The notes: a model not told the origin generated them from the letters alone. DNA of 36,912 nt from Pseudomonadota bacterium (GCA_023390395.1 JAEWCY010000227.1:1-36912); one strand, 5' to 3'. Positions 1 through 8,041 are shown, counted from the stretch's first letter. Numbers and translations are program-made.

Positions 1-362
1 CGGGCGGCCACGGCCAGGCGGGCGGCGTAGCGGCGCTGGGCCCGGTCGATGAAGCCCTTGAAGACCGCCGGCAGGTGGTAGAAGTAGATGGGCGCGGCAA
101 AAGCCGCCACGGGCGCGGCCTCGATCAGGTCGAAGAGGGCCTCGGCCGCGTCGCCGTCCCGGTCCAGGGGGCAGCGCTCGCCCGGCCCGGCGCAAGCGCC
201 GCAGCCCCGGCAGGGCGCGACGGGCTCGTCCCGCAATCGCACCACCCGGGCCGGCAGTCCGGCCTGCGCCAGGGCGGCGGCGAAGGCCAGGCCGGCCGTG
301 TCCGAGTTGCCCCCGGCCCGGGGACCGCACAAAAAGACGGCGGCCTCCCCCGGGGACGTCAC
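1..362 (-). CDS. NAD(P)H-dependent FMN reductase / flavodoxin-family protein, 3' end outside window
   Basis: This is the first 120 codons of a gene that runs off the left edge. The N-terminus has a flavodoxin-like strand and phosphate-loop region (AVFLCGPRAGGNSDTAG). A cysteine cluster follows (PCRGCGACAGPGERCP), as in iron-sulfur-flavoprotein and WrbA-like FMN reductases. Then comes the FMN-site stretch APIYFYHLPAVFKGFIDR, typical of that family. The start is GTG at 362, which overlaps the TGA of the upstream hydrolase gene in a GTGA arrangement, so translation is probably coupled. The expected role is cytoplasmic flavin-dependent electron transfer or reduction, with unknown substrate. Whether the cysteines hold a cluster cannot be judged from this fragment. 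Confidence 0.82.
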   Translation of the reverse strand, partial: MTSPGEAAVFLCGPRAGGNSDTAGLAFAAALAQAGLPARVVRLRDEPVAPCRGCGACAGPGERCPLDRDGDAAEALFDLIEAAPVAAFAAPIYFYHLPAVFKGFIDRAQRRYAARLAVAA

Positions 363-985
363 CGGGCGAACTCCGAGAAAAACGGGTTGTGGCGCATCTC
401 GCCGCCCACCGTGGTGGCCGGGCCGTGGCCGCTGTAGACCACCGTGTCCGGCGGCAGGGTGAAGACGGCCTCGCGCACCGAACGCATGAGCGCGTCGTAG
501 TCGCCGCCCTCGAAGTCCGTGCGGCCGATGGAGCGGTAGAAGAGCAGGTCGCCGACGAAGATCGCGCCGGCCTTGGGGAAATAATAGGACAGACTGCCCG
601 GGGAATGGCCCGGGGTAGCCAGGACCTTGCAGGGCTGGTTCAAAAGGAGCAGCTCGCCGGGACCCAGCGGCTCCCAGTCGAAGGGCGGCACCATGGGCAG
701 GCCCATGAGCCCGCCCGCGCCGAGTTCCGTTTGCAAAAGCGGCGCGTCCTCGGCCCCGGCGAAGACCGTCGCGCCGAAGGCCCGGGCCAGCTCGCCCACG
801 CCGTAGAGATGGTCGCAGTGCAGGTGGGTGACGAGCACCGCTTCCAGGGAACAGCCTTTTTCTTTCAGATAATCCGCAACCGCTGCGGGCGTTCCGCCGA
901 CATCCACGGCAATGGCCGAGGAACCCTCCGTGGCCACGTAGCAATTCGTCTCCAGGGGTCCCAGCGGAAACGTCTTTATGTCCAT
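359..985 (-). CDS. MBL-fold metallo-hydrolase (glyoxalase II-like)
   Basis: The 208-residue protein has the complete metal-binding set of the metallo-beta-lactamase superfamily. It carries THLHCDH at residues 53-59 (His54, His56, Asp58, His59), His127 in TPGHSPGS, Asp146 in FVGDLLF and His187 in SGHGP. Length and motif spacing fit the small YcbL/GloB-like hydrolases that cleave thioesters such as hydroxyacyl-glutathione. The substrate cannot be read from sequence, because the long C-terminal substrate-binding extension of true GloB is missing. The start ATG is preceded by GGGAGGC at good spacing. The stop overlaps the start of the flavodoxin-family gene, so the two form an operon. It is divergent from the GGDEF/TPR gene across about 230 bases. 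Confidence 0.9.
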   Translation of the reverse strand: MDIKTFPLGPLETNCYVATEGSSAIAVDVGGTPAAVADYLKEKGCSLEAVLVTHLHCDHLYGVGELARAFGATVFAGAEDAPLLQTELGAGGLMGLPMVPPFDWEPLGPGELLLLNQPCKVLATPGHSPGSLSYYFPKAGAIFVGDLLFYRSIGRTDFEGGDYDALMRSVREAVFTLPPDTVVYSGHGPATTVGGEMRHNPFFSEFAR

Positions 986-1217
986 GCCTCGCCTCCCTTT
1001 TCCTTCGTTGCGCTCCGTCCGGAGCCTGTCGCGGCCGCGTCCCGGAAGGGACGGCCGCGGCGTCTTCCCCTCCCCGGCCGACGGCGCAGGGGCGACGCGG
1101 CGACTGGACCATGCGGCAAAAGGGGTGCCGCGTCCCTCCCCCCGCTGTCAAGCCCCGGCCAAGGCCCCTTCCCGGCCGGCTTGTGTTCCCGCCGCGACGA
1201 CGGTAGAGCAAAGCCCC

Positions 1218-3650
1218 ATGCAGCCTACCTTCGCGCCAACCGCCGCCCCGGCCGCCCCGCTCGGACAGGGCGACCTCATCGCCTGCGAGCAGTTCTTGCG
1301 GGAGGTCCTTTCCCGCTTCCTCAGCTTCAAGACCCACAGCCTGTATTTCCCGCGCGCCGGGGACGATCCCGCCCTGGAAGGCTTCGGCCCGGACTTTTCC
1401 CAGGCCGTCCACCTGTCCGCCGAGCGCAAGGTGCTGGTGCCCCTTTGCGCCGAGGGGAAGCTGCTCGGGGTGTTCATCGCCCGGGGGGCGAGCCTTGGCG
1501 CGCCGCGCACCCTGCTGTCCCTTCTGCCGCGCGTGGCGGCCATGGCCCTGGAGCAGGCGCGCCTGGGGAAGGCCCTGGCCACGGACGCGCTGACCGGCCT
1601 GGCCACGGGCGAGACGCTTCTGGCCAACCTCGAGCGCGAGATCGAGCGGGTGCAGGACCGCATCCTGCCCGGCGCGGCCGCCCTGGCCGACCCGGGCCTG
1701 TCCGGGCCGCGCGGCGGCTTCGGCCTGGTGGCGCTCGACCTGGATTTCTTCAGCCGGGTGGCCGGGCGTCACGGCTTCCTGGCGGCCGAGGCCGTGCTGG
1801 CCCAGGCCGGGGCGCTTTTCTCTCGCCTGTGCCCCCAGGAGGGGCTGGCGGCGCGGCTGCACGACGACCTGTTCGGCTTCTTCCTGCCCGGGGCCTCGGC
1901 CACGCGCTGCCGGGAGGCGGCCGAGGGCTTCGTGCGGGAACTCTCCCGCCTGTCCTTTCCGGTCGCGGCCACGGGGGAATCCTTCGGGCTTACGGCCAGC
2001 GCCGGCGTGGCCGCCTATCCCCAGGACCTGCGCGGCGGCCAGTTCGCCGCGCCCCCGGCCGAGCAGGCCAGGCTGCTTTGGCGCAAGGCCCGCAAGGCCC
2101 TGGCCGTGGCCAAGGACCTGGGCCGCGACCAGGTCATGGCCTGCCACCGCATCCTGGCCGAGGGCGGGGTGGTGCTCGAAACGCTGCCCCTGTCGCGCCT
2201 GGCCGTGAGCCTGGGGCGCTTCGCCGAGGCCGAGGCCGGCCAGCGCTTCCTGGTCTGGTCGCCGCGCGACGAACGCCAACGCGACATCCGCAAATCCGAC
2301 GGCGAACGCGTCTTCGGCCGCTCGCCCACGGTGTTCAAGGGGGAGATCGTGCTCCTGGAGGTGGGCGAGGACATGGCCTTCGCCGAGGTGCTCCAGCTCA
2401 CCGACCCCCATCTTTCCATCGCGCCCGGCGACAGGCTGCTGCTCGCCCAGGAGGAGTCCGGCGACGAGGCCGCCCCGGCCGGGCCGGACGCGCCGCCAAG
2501 GCGCGACAAGGCCTCGGGCCTCTACGGCCGGCGCGACTTCCTGCGCCTGGCCGCGGCCGACCGCGAAAAGCGGCAGGCCTTTTCCATGGTGCTGGCGCAG
2601 GCGCCGGAAACGCCCCGGGAGGGCGGCCCGGAGCGCCCGGCCGAGGCCGATCTGGCCGAGGCGGCCGCCATCTGCCGGGCGCATTTCGGCCAGGAGACCC
2701 TCTCGGGCCGCTTCAGCTCCTCGAAGATCGTCCTCTACCTGCCGGAGCGCGACCCGGAAAGCCTGCGCGGCCCGGCCGAGGCCGCCCAGGCCGCCCTGGC
2801 CGAGCGCCTGGGCCAGGCGGCCGTGGGCATCGCCGGCTATCCCTGCCTGGACTATTCCCGGGCCGACGTGGCGGAGAACTGCCGCAAGGCCCTGGACCAC
2901 GCCCTGCTCTTGCCCGAAGGCCCGAAGGTGGCCGTGTTCGACTCCCTGTCGCTGACCGTCAGCGGCGACCGGCTCTTCGCCATGGGCGACGTGTACGCGG
3001 CCATGGAGGAGTTCAAGCAGGCGCTTTTATCCGACGAGGACAACATCCTGGCCCGCAATTCCCTGGGCATCTGCCTGGCCAGGCTGGGCCGGGCCGAGGC
3101 GGCCCGGGCGGAGTTCACCCGGGTCATCGGCCGCGACCCGAAAAACACCATGGCCCTCTACAACCTGGGCTGCGTCTGCCGCCGGCTGTCCGAGACCAAG
3201 GCCGCCCGCACCGCCTTCCAGAAATGCCTGCGCGCCGACCCGGGCCACGTGTTCAGCCTGCTGCGCCTGGGCCGCATGGCCGAGGAGGACCGGCGCTATG
3301 AGACGGCGCGCAAGTACTACCGCCGCGCCATGGGAGCCCGCAACGGCCCGGCCCTGACCCTGCGCCACCTGGCCCGGCTGGCCTTCGTCCGGGGCCGGCT
3401 GGAGGAGGCCCGGGAGCACCTGCACCAGGCGCTGCTCCACGACCCCAAGGACGCCTTTTCCCTGCACCTCATGGCCCGGCTCTATCTGGAGGAAGCCCAG
3501 GACCCGGCCATCGCCGAGGCCATGGCCCGGCAAGCCGCCGCCCTGCGGCCGGACCGGCCGGAATTCTGGCGGGAGCTGGCCCGGGCGCTCACCGCCCAGG
3601 GCCGCGACGGCGAGGCCCGGGAAGCCTTGGCCCGGGCCGAGGGCGTATGA
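1218..3650 (+). CDS. Degenerate double-GGDEF, TPR-repeat signalling protein
   Basis: This is an 810-residue cytoplasmic protein if it starts at ATG 1218. The reading frame is open further upstream, but codon use there is atypical and the start at 978 would overlap the divergent gene. The N-terminal part resembles a GAF-like segment leading into a GGDEF-like fold (LATDALTGLATGETLL, then FGLVALDLDFFSRV). The signature loop reads HDDLF (about residues 215-219) instead of GGDEF. A beta-rich middle domain follows (about 310-405). A second GGDEF-like module (about 425-575) has RFSSSK at the signature position. The C-terminal 230 residues are tandem TPRs (for example ARNSLGICLARLGRAEAARA). Neither cyclase module looks active, so a scaffold or c-di-GMP-independent role is inferred. 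No strong ribosome-binding site is visible. Confidence 0.8.
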   Translation: MQPTFAPTAAPAAPLGQGDLIACEQFLREVLSRFLSFKTHSLYFPRAGDDPALEGFGPDFSQAVHLSAERKVLVPLCAEGKLLGVFIARGASLGAPRTLLSLLPRVAAMALEQARLGKALATDALTGLATGETLLANLEREIERVQDRILPGAAALADPGLSGPRGGFGLVALDLDFFSRVAGRHGFLAAEAVLAQAGALFSRLCPQEGLAARLHDDLFGFFLPGASATRCREAAEGFVRELSRLSFPVAATGESFGLTASAGVAAYPQDLRGGQFAAPPAEQARLLWRKARKALAVAKDLGRDQVMACHRILAEGGVVLETLPLSRLAVSLGRFAEAEAGQRFLVWSPRDERQRDIRKSDGERVFGRSPTVFKGEIVLLEVGEDMAFAEVLQLTDPHLSIAPGDRLLLAQEESGDEAAPAGPDAPPRRDKASGLYGRRDFLRLAAADREKRQAFSMVLAQAPETPREGGPERPAEADLAEAAAICRAHFGQETLSGRFSSSKIVLYLPERDPESLRGPAEAAQAALAERLGQAAVGIAGYPCLDYSRADVAENCRKALDHALLLPEGPKVAVFDSLSLTVSGDRLFAMGDVYAAMEEFKQALLSDEDNILARNSLGICLARLGRAEAARAEFTRVIGRDPKNTMALYNLGCVCRRLSETKAARTAFQKCLRADPGHVFSLLRLGRMAEEDRRYETARKYYRRAMGARNGPALTLRHLARLAFVRGRLEEAREHLHQALLHDPKDAFSLHLMARLYLEEAQDPAIAEAMARQAAALRPDRPEFWRELARALTAQGRDGEAREALARAEGV

Positions 3651-3786
3651 CCGCCGCAAGGCCGCCGCGCAATACCGGTGGACCTGCCTGGAGAAGTCTT
3701 TTAGGTAGAACATGCCGTCGCGTCGGTGTTCGCTTTCCCGGCGTATTTTCAACCCGCCCAACCACCCAAGGAACGTAGCCGACACC

Positions 3787-4800
3787 GTGCGATATTATTC
3801 CATCCAGTTTCTGCGCCTGGTTTTCATGGCCATGGTCCTGTACATCCACATCATGGCCTACCTGACCATCTACGGCCAGCCCGGGGGAACGATCTTCCAC
3901 GCCATTCCCGCCGCCTTCCTGGCCGCCGCGCTGCCTTTCTTCAGCATCTCCGGCTTCATCATGGCCTTTCTCATCGACATCGGCTACCGCAACTTCCTGC
4001 CGCGCCGGCTGTTGCGCATCTACCCCACCTATTTCTGCGGCGTGGCCGTCGCCCTGCTCGTCGGCTACCTCGTGTGGGACAAGCCGCCGCCGGGGGACCT
4101 GCTGGCCGCCGCCTCGCTGCTTCCCCTGGGGCCGGTGGACCTGCCCCTGCACGTCGAATGGACGCTCATCTACGAGATCGCCTACTACATCGTCATCTCG
4201 CCCTTCGCCCTGCCCCGCTTTCGGCGCTGGTTCGTTCCGTTCTTGTGCCTCTGGGCGGCGGCGATCTTGTTCGCCTACTACGTCCTCGGCATGCAGGACG
4301 CCTACGTGTTCACCACTTGGCGCACGGTGCTTTTCTCCGGCTTCAACCTCTATTTCATCACCGGCGCGCTGGTCTACCACCTGCAAAAAAAGCTCCCGAC
4401 CTGGCACTGGAGCGTCAACCTGGCCATCCTGTGCGCCGGGGCCGCCTACTGCGTGCTTTCGTCCTGGAACCGCCCGGCCGGGCTCATCAAGGCCATGCAC
4501 GAAATGCTCCCCTGGAGCCTGTGCACGGCGGCGAGCCTGTTCGCCGTGGTCAAGCTCGAGGACAAGTGGCGGCATCCGCTGCTCGAGGCCATCTCCGACT
4601 ACGGCGACTACGCCTACGCCTACTACCTCATCCACGCCGTCGTCCTGTCGGCCTTCTTCTCCATGGCCGTGTACACCTTCGGCTGGCCGCTGAACAACGT
4701 CACGGCCGTGGCCGGACTGTTCGCGGTCGTCGTGTCCGGCTATCTCTTCGGCAGGCTGGATATGACGTTGCACAACTTCTTCAAGAAGCGGCTGCGCTAG
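3787..4800 (+). CDS. Acyltransferase-3 family integral membrane protein
   Basis: This multi-pass protein of about 337 residues begins RYYSIQFLRLVFMAMVLYIH. That matches the first helix of acyltransferase-3 (OafA/NodX-like) proteins, which move acetyl or other acyl groups onto sugars across the inner membrane. About ten hydrophobic segments are visible, with RRLLRIYPTYF after the second, as is usual in the family. I prefer GTG 3787, preceded by AAGGAACG. An in-frame ATG at 3712 exists, but its 25 extra codons have A/T-rich third positions unlike the gene. The SGNH-like gene starts 41 bases downstream and probably belongs to the same operon. AT3 and SGNH domains are often fused in one polypeptide, so the pair may act on one glycan. 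The substrate is unknown. Confidence 0.85.
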   Translation: MRYYSIQFLRLVFMAMVLYIHIMAYLTIYGQPGGTIFHAIPAAFLAAALPFFSISGFIMAFLIDIGYRNFLPRRLLRIYPTYFCGVAVALLVGYLVWDKPPPGDLLAAASLLPLGPVDLPLHVEWTLIYEIAYYIVISPFALPRFRRWFVPFLCLWAAAILFAYYVLGMQDAYVFTTWRTVLFSGFNLYFITGALVYHLQKKLPTWHWSVNLAILCAGAAYCVLSSWNRPAGLIKAMHEMLPWSLCTAASLFAVVKLEDKWRHPLLEAISDYGDYAYAYYLIHAVVLSAFFSMAVYTFGWPLNNVTAVAGLFAVVVSGYLFGRLDMTLHNFFKKRLR

Positions 4801-4841
4801 CCATGGGACGCCCATCCGCCATCGCCTCGGGAGGCTCTCCG

Positions 4842-5924
4842 ATGCCCCTTCGCCTGCTGTGCGTCCTCGTCTGCCTGCTGCTGTCCGCGCCGGCCGCCCT
4901 GGCCGGGGGCCTGCCGCCGGAGTTCCAGCCCGACCGCGTCTTCGAGCAGATCCGGGCCAACCGCGACGCCTACGGCCGGGTGGTCTTCGTCTTCGGCGAT
5001 TCCGTCTCCATGATGTGCTCCCTGGAAACCGTGGATTTCTCGGCCCTGCGGGCCAAGGCCAACGACGTCCAGTACATGGTGTCGGCCATGGCCGAGAAGA
5101 TGCGGGAGGTCAACGATCCCGGGGACAAGGTCCGCGACCCGCTGTGGTGCATGCACTCCGTGGCCTCGGTCATGAACACGCTGTTCGCGGATTCGGGGCT
5201 TCTCGCGGCCTCGGAGGGCGGCCTGACCATCCCGTCGGGCAGGCTCGTGGCGGCCTACTCCGGCGGTCTGGGCATGCCCCTGCCCGCGGACGTGGCGGTC
5301 AGGGCCGAAGCCATCGCCGGCTACGTCGCCTCCGGCCTGATCCGCGACGGCGACGTGGTGATCATGGAGGACGCGGGGTACAACGGCGAGAACCCCGACG
5401 CCTACGAGGACGACTGGCTGGCCCTGGGCCGGGCCGTGCTGGGCAAGGTCGACGCGACGCTGGTCCTTTACGACATGTTCGACGACATCCCGGAAGAGAC
5501 GGTCATGGGCATCCCGCCGGACGGCTTCCGCTACGACGCGCCCTTCCCGAGCCCCAGGACCGGCGGCAGGCGCAGCCACAACCAGGCCCTGCGCGACGCC
5601 GTGGCCGTCCTCTCCCGGGAGCCGGCGGAAAAGGGCAAGCTCGTCTTCATCGACATGCGCCGGCGCATGGACGCGTTCCGGGCCGCCCTCAAGGAAGCCT
5701 TCGACGTGGCCGCCCTGACGCCCGAGGGCATCCACCCCAACGTCTGGGGCGAGGCCTTCCTGGTCCGGGAACTCCTGCGCGGCGCGGGCCTGGCCGCGGA
5801 CGTGACCGACCCCGGCCCCTACCTCGACCTGCTTACGGCCAACGCCTCGCGCCTGGCGCTTTGCGGCCAGCCCGTAGACGCGGACAAGGCCCGGGAGTTC
5901 ATCCGGACCTGGCTGCGGCCGTAG
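4842..5924 (+). CDS. Exported SGNH/GDSL-hydrolase-like protein
   Basis: The 360-residue protein starts at ATG 4842, chosen because GGGAGG lies 7 bases upstream and a signal peptide follows at once (LLCVLVCLLLSAPAALAGG). An ATG at 4803 would put 13 extra residues before the signal. Block I of the SGNH fold is FGDSVS with Asp53/Ser54. The C-terminal catalytic block is PEGIHPNVWG with His298; the residue normally Asp in DxxH is Glu295. A conserved-looking VIMEDAGYNGENP may supply the Asn/Gly blocks. It is likely a periplasmic esterase or acyl-transfer partner of the upstream acyltransferase. The two genes are 41 bases apart and end together at a strong hairpin at 5946. The exact substrate is not inferable. 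Confidence 0.78.
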   Translation: MPLRLLCVLVCLLLSAPAALAGGLPPEFQPDRVFEQIRANRDAYGRVVFVFGDSVSMMCSLETVDFSALRAKANDVQYMVSAMAEKMREVNDPGDKVRDPLWCMHSVASVMNTLFADSGLLAASEGGLTIPSGRLVAAYSGGLGMPLPADVAVRAEAIAGYVASGLIRDGDVVIMEDAGYNGENPDAYEDDWLALGRAVLGKVDATLVLYDMFDDIPEETVMGIPPDGFRYDAPFPSPRTGGRRSHNQALRDAVAVLSREPAEKGKLVFIDMRRRMDAFRAALKEAFDVAALTPEGIHPNVWGEAFLVRELLRGAGLAADVTDPGPYLDLLTANASRLALCGQPVDADKAREFIRTWLRP

Positions 5925-5945
5925 ACGTCTCCCCGCGCCGACGCA

Positions 5946-5983
5946 AAAGGCCGCGACCGGGAGCGTTCCCGATCGCGGCCTTT
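5946..5983. terminator. Bidirectional intrinsic terminator
   Basis: Arms AAAGGCCGCGA and TCGCGGCCTTT pair perfectly. The interior CGGGA/TCCCG extends the stem across one C-A mismatch, leaving a GCGT loop. The A-run on the left and T-run on the right let it work on both strands. It lies between the convergent SGNH-like gene and the Pro-rich protein gene. Confidence 0.8.
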
Positions 5984-6014
5984 CCGTTGTGCAGCCTGGC
6001 GGCCGCGAAGCGGC

Positions 6015-6380
6015 CTACCGGGGACGCGGCCCCATGGGCATGGGCCCTACGGGCGCGGGAACGAAGCCCGGGCGGGGGCCCGGCAGCGGGGCGGCCACGG
6101 CCACGGGGCGCGGCGGCCCGTAGGCGCGCGGGGCGACCCACACCGGCGGCGGCGCGTAGGCCGGGCCGACATAGACCGGCGGCGGCACGTAGGCCGGACC
6201 AACGTACACCGGCGGCGGCACGTACACCGGCTCCACGTAGACCGGCGGGGGCGGCCCCACCGTGGCGTAGACGGGGACGCTCACGGCGAATCCCGGTCCG
6301 GCCACGGTCAGGGCCCGGGCCGCGTCGGCCGCGGCGAGCAGGGCCAGACTCAGGACAGTGATGGCGCAAAGACGTCTCAT
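6015..6380 (-). CDS. Secreted Pro/Tyr/Val-repeat protein
   Basis: This 121-residue protein has a clear signal peptide (MRRLCAITVLSLALLAAADAA, cleaved near AARA). The rest is built from a repeat of the form PPPVYVGPAY(V/A), with four or five copies in the centre, and ends in a Pro/Gly/Arg tail. No catalytic motif is visible. A periplasmic or surface structural role is a guess. The start is ATG 6380, with GGGAGG 6 bases upstream. A longer start at 6434 would lie inside the sigma-54 promoter element and is rejected. The gene appears to be monocistronic, ending at the shared terminator at 5946. Confidence 0.75.
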   Translation of the reverse strand: MRRLCAITVLSLALLAAADAARALTVAGPGFAVSVPVYATVGPPPPVYVEPVYVPPPVYVGPAYVPPPVYVGPAYAPPPVWVAPRAYGPPRPVAVAAPLPGPRPGFVPAPVGPMPMGPRPR

Positions 6381-6422
6381 GGCGCACCTCCCGTTGGCGG
6401 CAAAGGCCAACGCCCCGGGCGA

Positions 6423-6438
6423 TGCCAGAACCATGCCA
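6423..6438 (-). promoter_or_regulatory. Sigma-54 (-24/-12) promoter for the Pro-rich protein gene
   Basis: Read on the minus strand this is TGGCATGGTTCTGGCA. It matches TGGCAYG-N4-TTGCA at every defined position but one, with GG and GC ten bases apart. Transcription would start about 12 bases downstream, giving a 5' leader of roughly 30 bases before the ATG at 6380. This is an inference from consensus only. Confidence 0.65.
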
Positions 6439-6645
6439 GCCGGACGCTAACTTTCGCCGGACTGCAACACGTCAGTTCCATTAGGGAATTTCATCGACGT
6501 CCCGGCAGCTCCCCCCGACCCGGGAGCCGTAGATTACGCTTTTTGATCACGCCGGTTACGCCCGTTGCCCACAGCGACGACATGTCGGCAAAGTCCTTGC
6601 CCGGCGACCCGGCCGGCGTTATGGGGAAGGCGTGGAGGCCGCGTC

Positions 6646-6864
6646 ATGATCTTCTCGGATCGCCAGTGGGAGCGGGTGGCGTCGATGACGCCTTTCGACG
6701 GCTCCTCCACCGCGGACATGCTGGCCTCCCTGGCCGCAAGCCACTTCGCCATGGAGCGGCTGGGCCCGAGCATGGGCAGCAACGTGCCCGACGACACGCC
6801 CCGGGCCATCAGCACCCGCATGCTCGACACGGGGCTCGGGGCCATCGTGCGCCAGCGCATCTGA
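6646..6864 (+). CDS. Small uncharacterised protein (72 aa)
   Basis: The 72-residue ORF begins MIFSDRQWERVASM at ATG 6646, with GGAGG 8 bases upstream. It ends just before a strong hairpin at 6885, and third codon positions are G/C-rich as in neighbouring genes. There is no signal peptide or membrane helix, and I recognise no family. The composition is that of a small soluble alpha-helical protein. The frame stays open upstream to 6565, but that part lacks a ribosome-binding site. Confidence 0.55.
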   Translation: MIFSDRQWERVASMTPFDGSSTADMLASLAASHFAMERLGPSMGSNVPDDTPRAISTRMLDTGLGAIVRQRI

Positions 6865-6884
6865 CCTTGCGCTTCCCGGACAAA

Positions 6885-6912
6885 AAAAAGCGGCCCCGAG
6901 GGGCCGCTTTTT
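6885..6912. terminator. Bidirectional intrinsic terminator
   Basis: AAAAAGCGGCCCC and GGGGCCGCTTTTT form a perfect 13-bp inverted repeat around GA. It can end both the small plus-strand gene and the convergent DUF169 gene. Confidence 0.85.
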
Positions 6913-6931
6913 CGTTTCCCGCGCCGCCGGC

Positions 6932-7726
6932 TCAGTCCGCCGCCGGGGCCTCGACCTTCTTGAACACGATCAGCGGACAGTTCTTGCAGATGTCCGCGCC
7001 CGGGAAGGGATGGCCGAGCCGGGTCACGGACGCGCCGCCCGTGGCCTGCTTGCGGGCCAGCAGCCGCTCGAGCACCAGGGGCATGTCCGGGCCGGGGATG
7101 GCCACGTTGATCTCGCCGCGCTCGGTCTTGCCGGCGTTGTAGCTGCCGCTGCAGGCCAGAAACACGTTGGCCTCGTTCGTGTTGAAGGCGTGGACGTTGC
7201 CGCCGCAGGCCGCCGAGTTCATGGTCATGTTGGGCCGCAGGGGATGGATGTCCCGGGCCGCCATCCAGTCCACCACCAGATGGTAGGCCTGCATGTTGTC
7301 GCAGTAGAAGTGCACCACGTCCGGGGCGAAGGGCGCGTCGGCCAGGGGCGAGACCAGCACGGCCAGAAGTTCCTTTTGCAGGCGCGGCTTGGTGCGCACG
7401 AACCGCTCGGCCTGCTCCATGTCGCGCACGTACTTGAGGTGGCCCTTGATCTCGGCCTCGTCGATGTCCTTCCAGCCGAACACGCACTTGGCGTTGCCGC
7501 AGCCGAGCTGCTCCTTGCCCATAAGGACGGGAATGCCCTCCATGCGCGCGCCGAGCTCGGCCTGGCAGAAGGTCAGGGCCTTGGCCGGCAGGTAGTAGCC
7601 GCCCTTGGCCTTGAGGGCGTCGAGCTCGGCCTGGTCGAAGAAGTATTTGACGGCCACGGGATAGTGCATGAGGCGCAGTTCGTCCATGAGGACGCGCTGC
7701 ATTTCCGGGTACGTAAGCTTTTCCAT
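6932..7726 (-). CDS. DUF169 family protein
   Basis: This 264-residue soluble protein matches the DUF169 family (COG2043 type), common in sulfate reducers and methanogens but without an assigned reaction. Visible hallmarks are the N-terminal VAVKYFF stretch, FCQAELGARM, a cysteine pair in LGCGNAKCVFGW, CDNMQAYHLV, NSAACGGNV, the signature LACSGSYNAGKTERGEINVAIP region, and a C-terminal CKNCP. The many conserved cysteines suggest metal or cluster binding, but that is inference. The start is ATG 7726, with AAAGGAG 5 bases upstream. The 315-base region before it is AT-leaning and full of dyads, unlike anything nearby. Its upstream neighbour on the same strand is a Tat-exported nitroreductase. Confidence 0.88.
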   Translation of the reverse strand: MEKLTYPEMQRVLMDELRLMHYPVAVKYFFDQAELDALKAKGGYYLPAKALTFCQAELGARMEGIPVLMGKEQLGCGNAKCVFGWKDIDEAEIKGHLKYVRDMEQAERFVRTKPRLQKELLAVLVSPLADAPFAPDVVHFYCDNMQAYHLVVDWMAARDIHPLRPNMTMNSAACGGNVHAFNTNEANVFLACSGSYNAGKTERGEINVAIPGPDMPLVLERLLARKQATGGASVTRLGHPFPGADICKNCPLIVFKKVEAPAAD

Positions 7727-7848
7727 GACGACTCCTTTTGGCTGGGGACACAACGAATGATCGCCGGTGGACGCGCAACGCCGACGGTTTTGCGGCATAG
7801 GGCAATCGTTACGGCTGTACGATGGTAGGTGAGGTAGCGATGAGGGCA

Positions 7849-7879
7849 AGGCAATGTCAACAAAAAAGCGTCATTGCCT
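7849..7879. repeat. Inverted repeat, possible operator upstream of DUF169 gene
   Basis: Arms AGGCAATG and CATTGCCT (8 bp) are separated by 15 bases. The left arm overlaps a minus-strand TTGACA hexamer, so it could be a regulator site for the DUF169 gene. Confidence 0.4.
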
Positions 7880-7918
7880 GATTTATCACGTGAGGGGAGG
7901 CTCGATGGCCTTGGGAAA

Positions 7919-7954
7919 GCAGCAGGCTTGTTCTTTTTTGAACAAGCCTGCTGC
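7919..7954. repeat. Perfect 15-bp hairpin with T6 loop
   Basis: GCAGCAGGCTTGTTC pairs perfectly with GAACAAGCCTGCTGC around TTTTTT. Neither side has the T-run of a standard terminator; the minus-strand side is followed only by TTTCCC. It could be a terminator or stabiliser for the nitroreductase transcript, or part of the DUF169 leader RNA. Confidence 0.6.
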
Positions 7955-7981
7955 GGGATTCGAAATTTCAGGATTCGGATA

Positions 7982-8003
7982 CAGGAGCGATACTACGCTC
8001 CTG
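7982..8003. repeat. Perfect 8-bp hairpin downstream of nitroreductase gene
   Basis: CAGGAGCG and CGCTCCTG flank ATACTA. It lies about 40 bases after the nitroreductase stop on the minus strand and has no T-run. Confidence 0.5.
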
Positions 8004-8041
8004 CGACATTTGCAAACACCATTTTTCTATAAATCGTGACG

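Larger units (their letters stand above)
7727..8041. other. Dyad-rich intergenic region, no gene
   Basis: There is no convincing gene here. A 61-codon plus-strand ORF at 7854 has no ribosome-binding site and runs through a perfect hairpin. The region holds three separate inverted repeats, listed individually. On the minus strand it also holds a perfect TTGACA at 7860-7855 with no good -10. GC content is visibly lower than in the flanking genes. Confidence 0.7.

Noticed and set aside
389..3301. A 970-codon plus-strand ORF
   Set aside because: It is a shadow of the hydrolase and GGDEF/TPR genes: low-complexity Arg/Pro/Gly/Ala translation, no domain, typical of a wrong frame in high-GC DNA.
7854..8039. 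A 61-codon plus-strand ORF upstream of the DUF169 gene
   Set aside because: No ribosome-binding site, atypical composition, and it passes through a perfect 15-bp hairpin and an inverted repeat.
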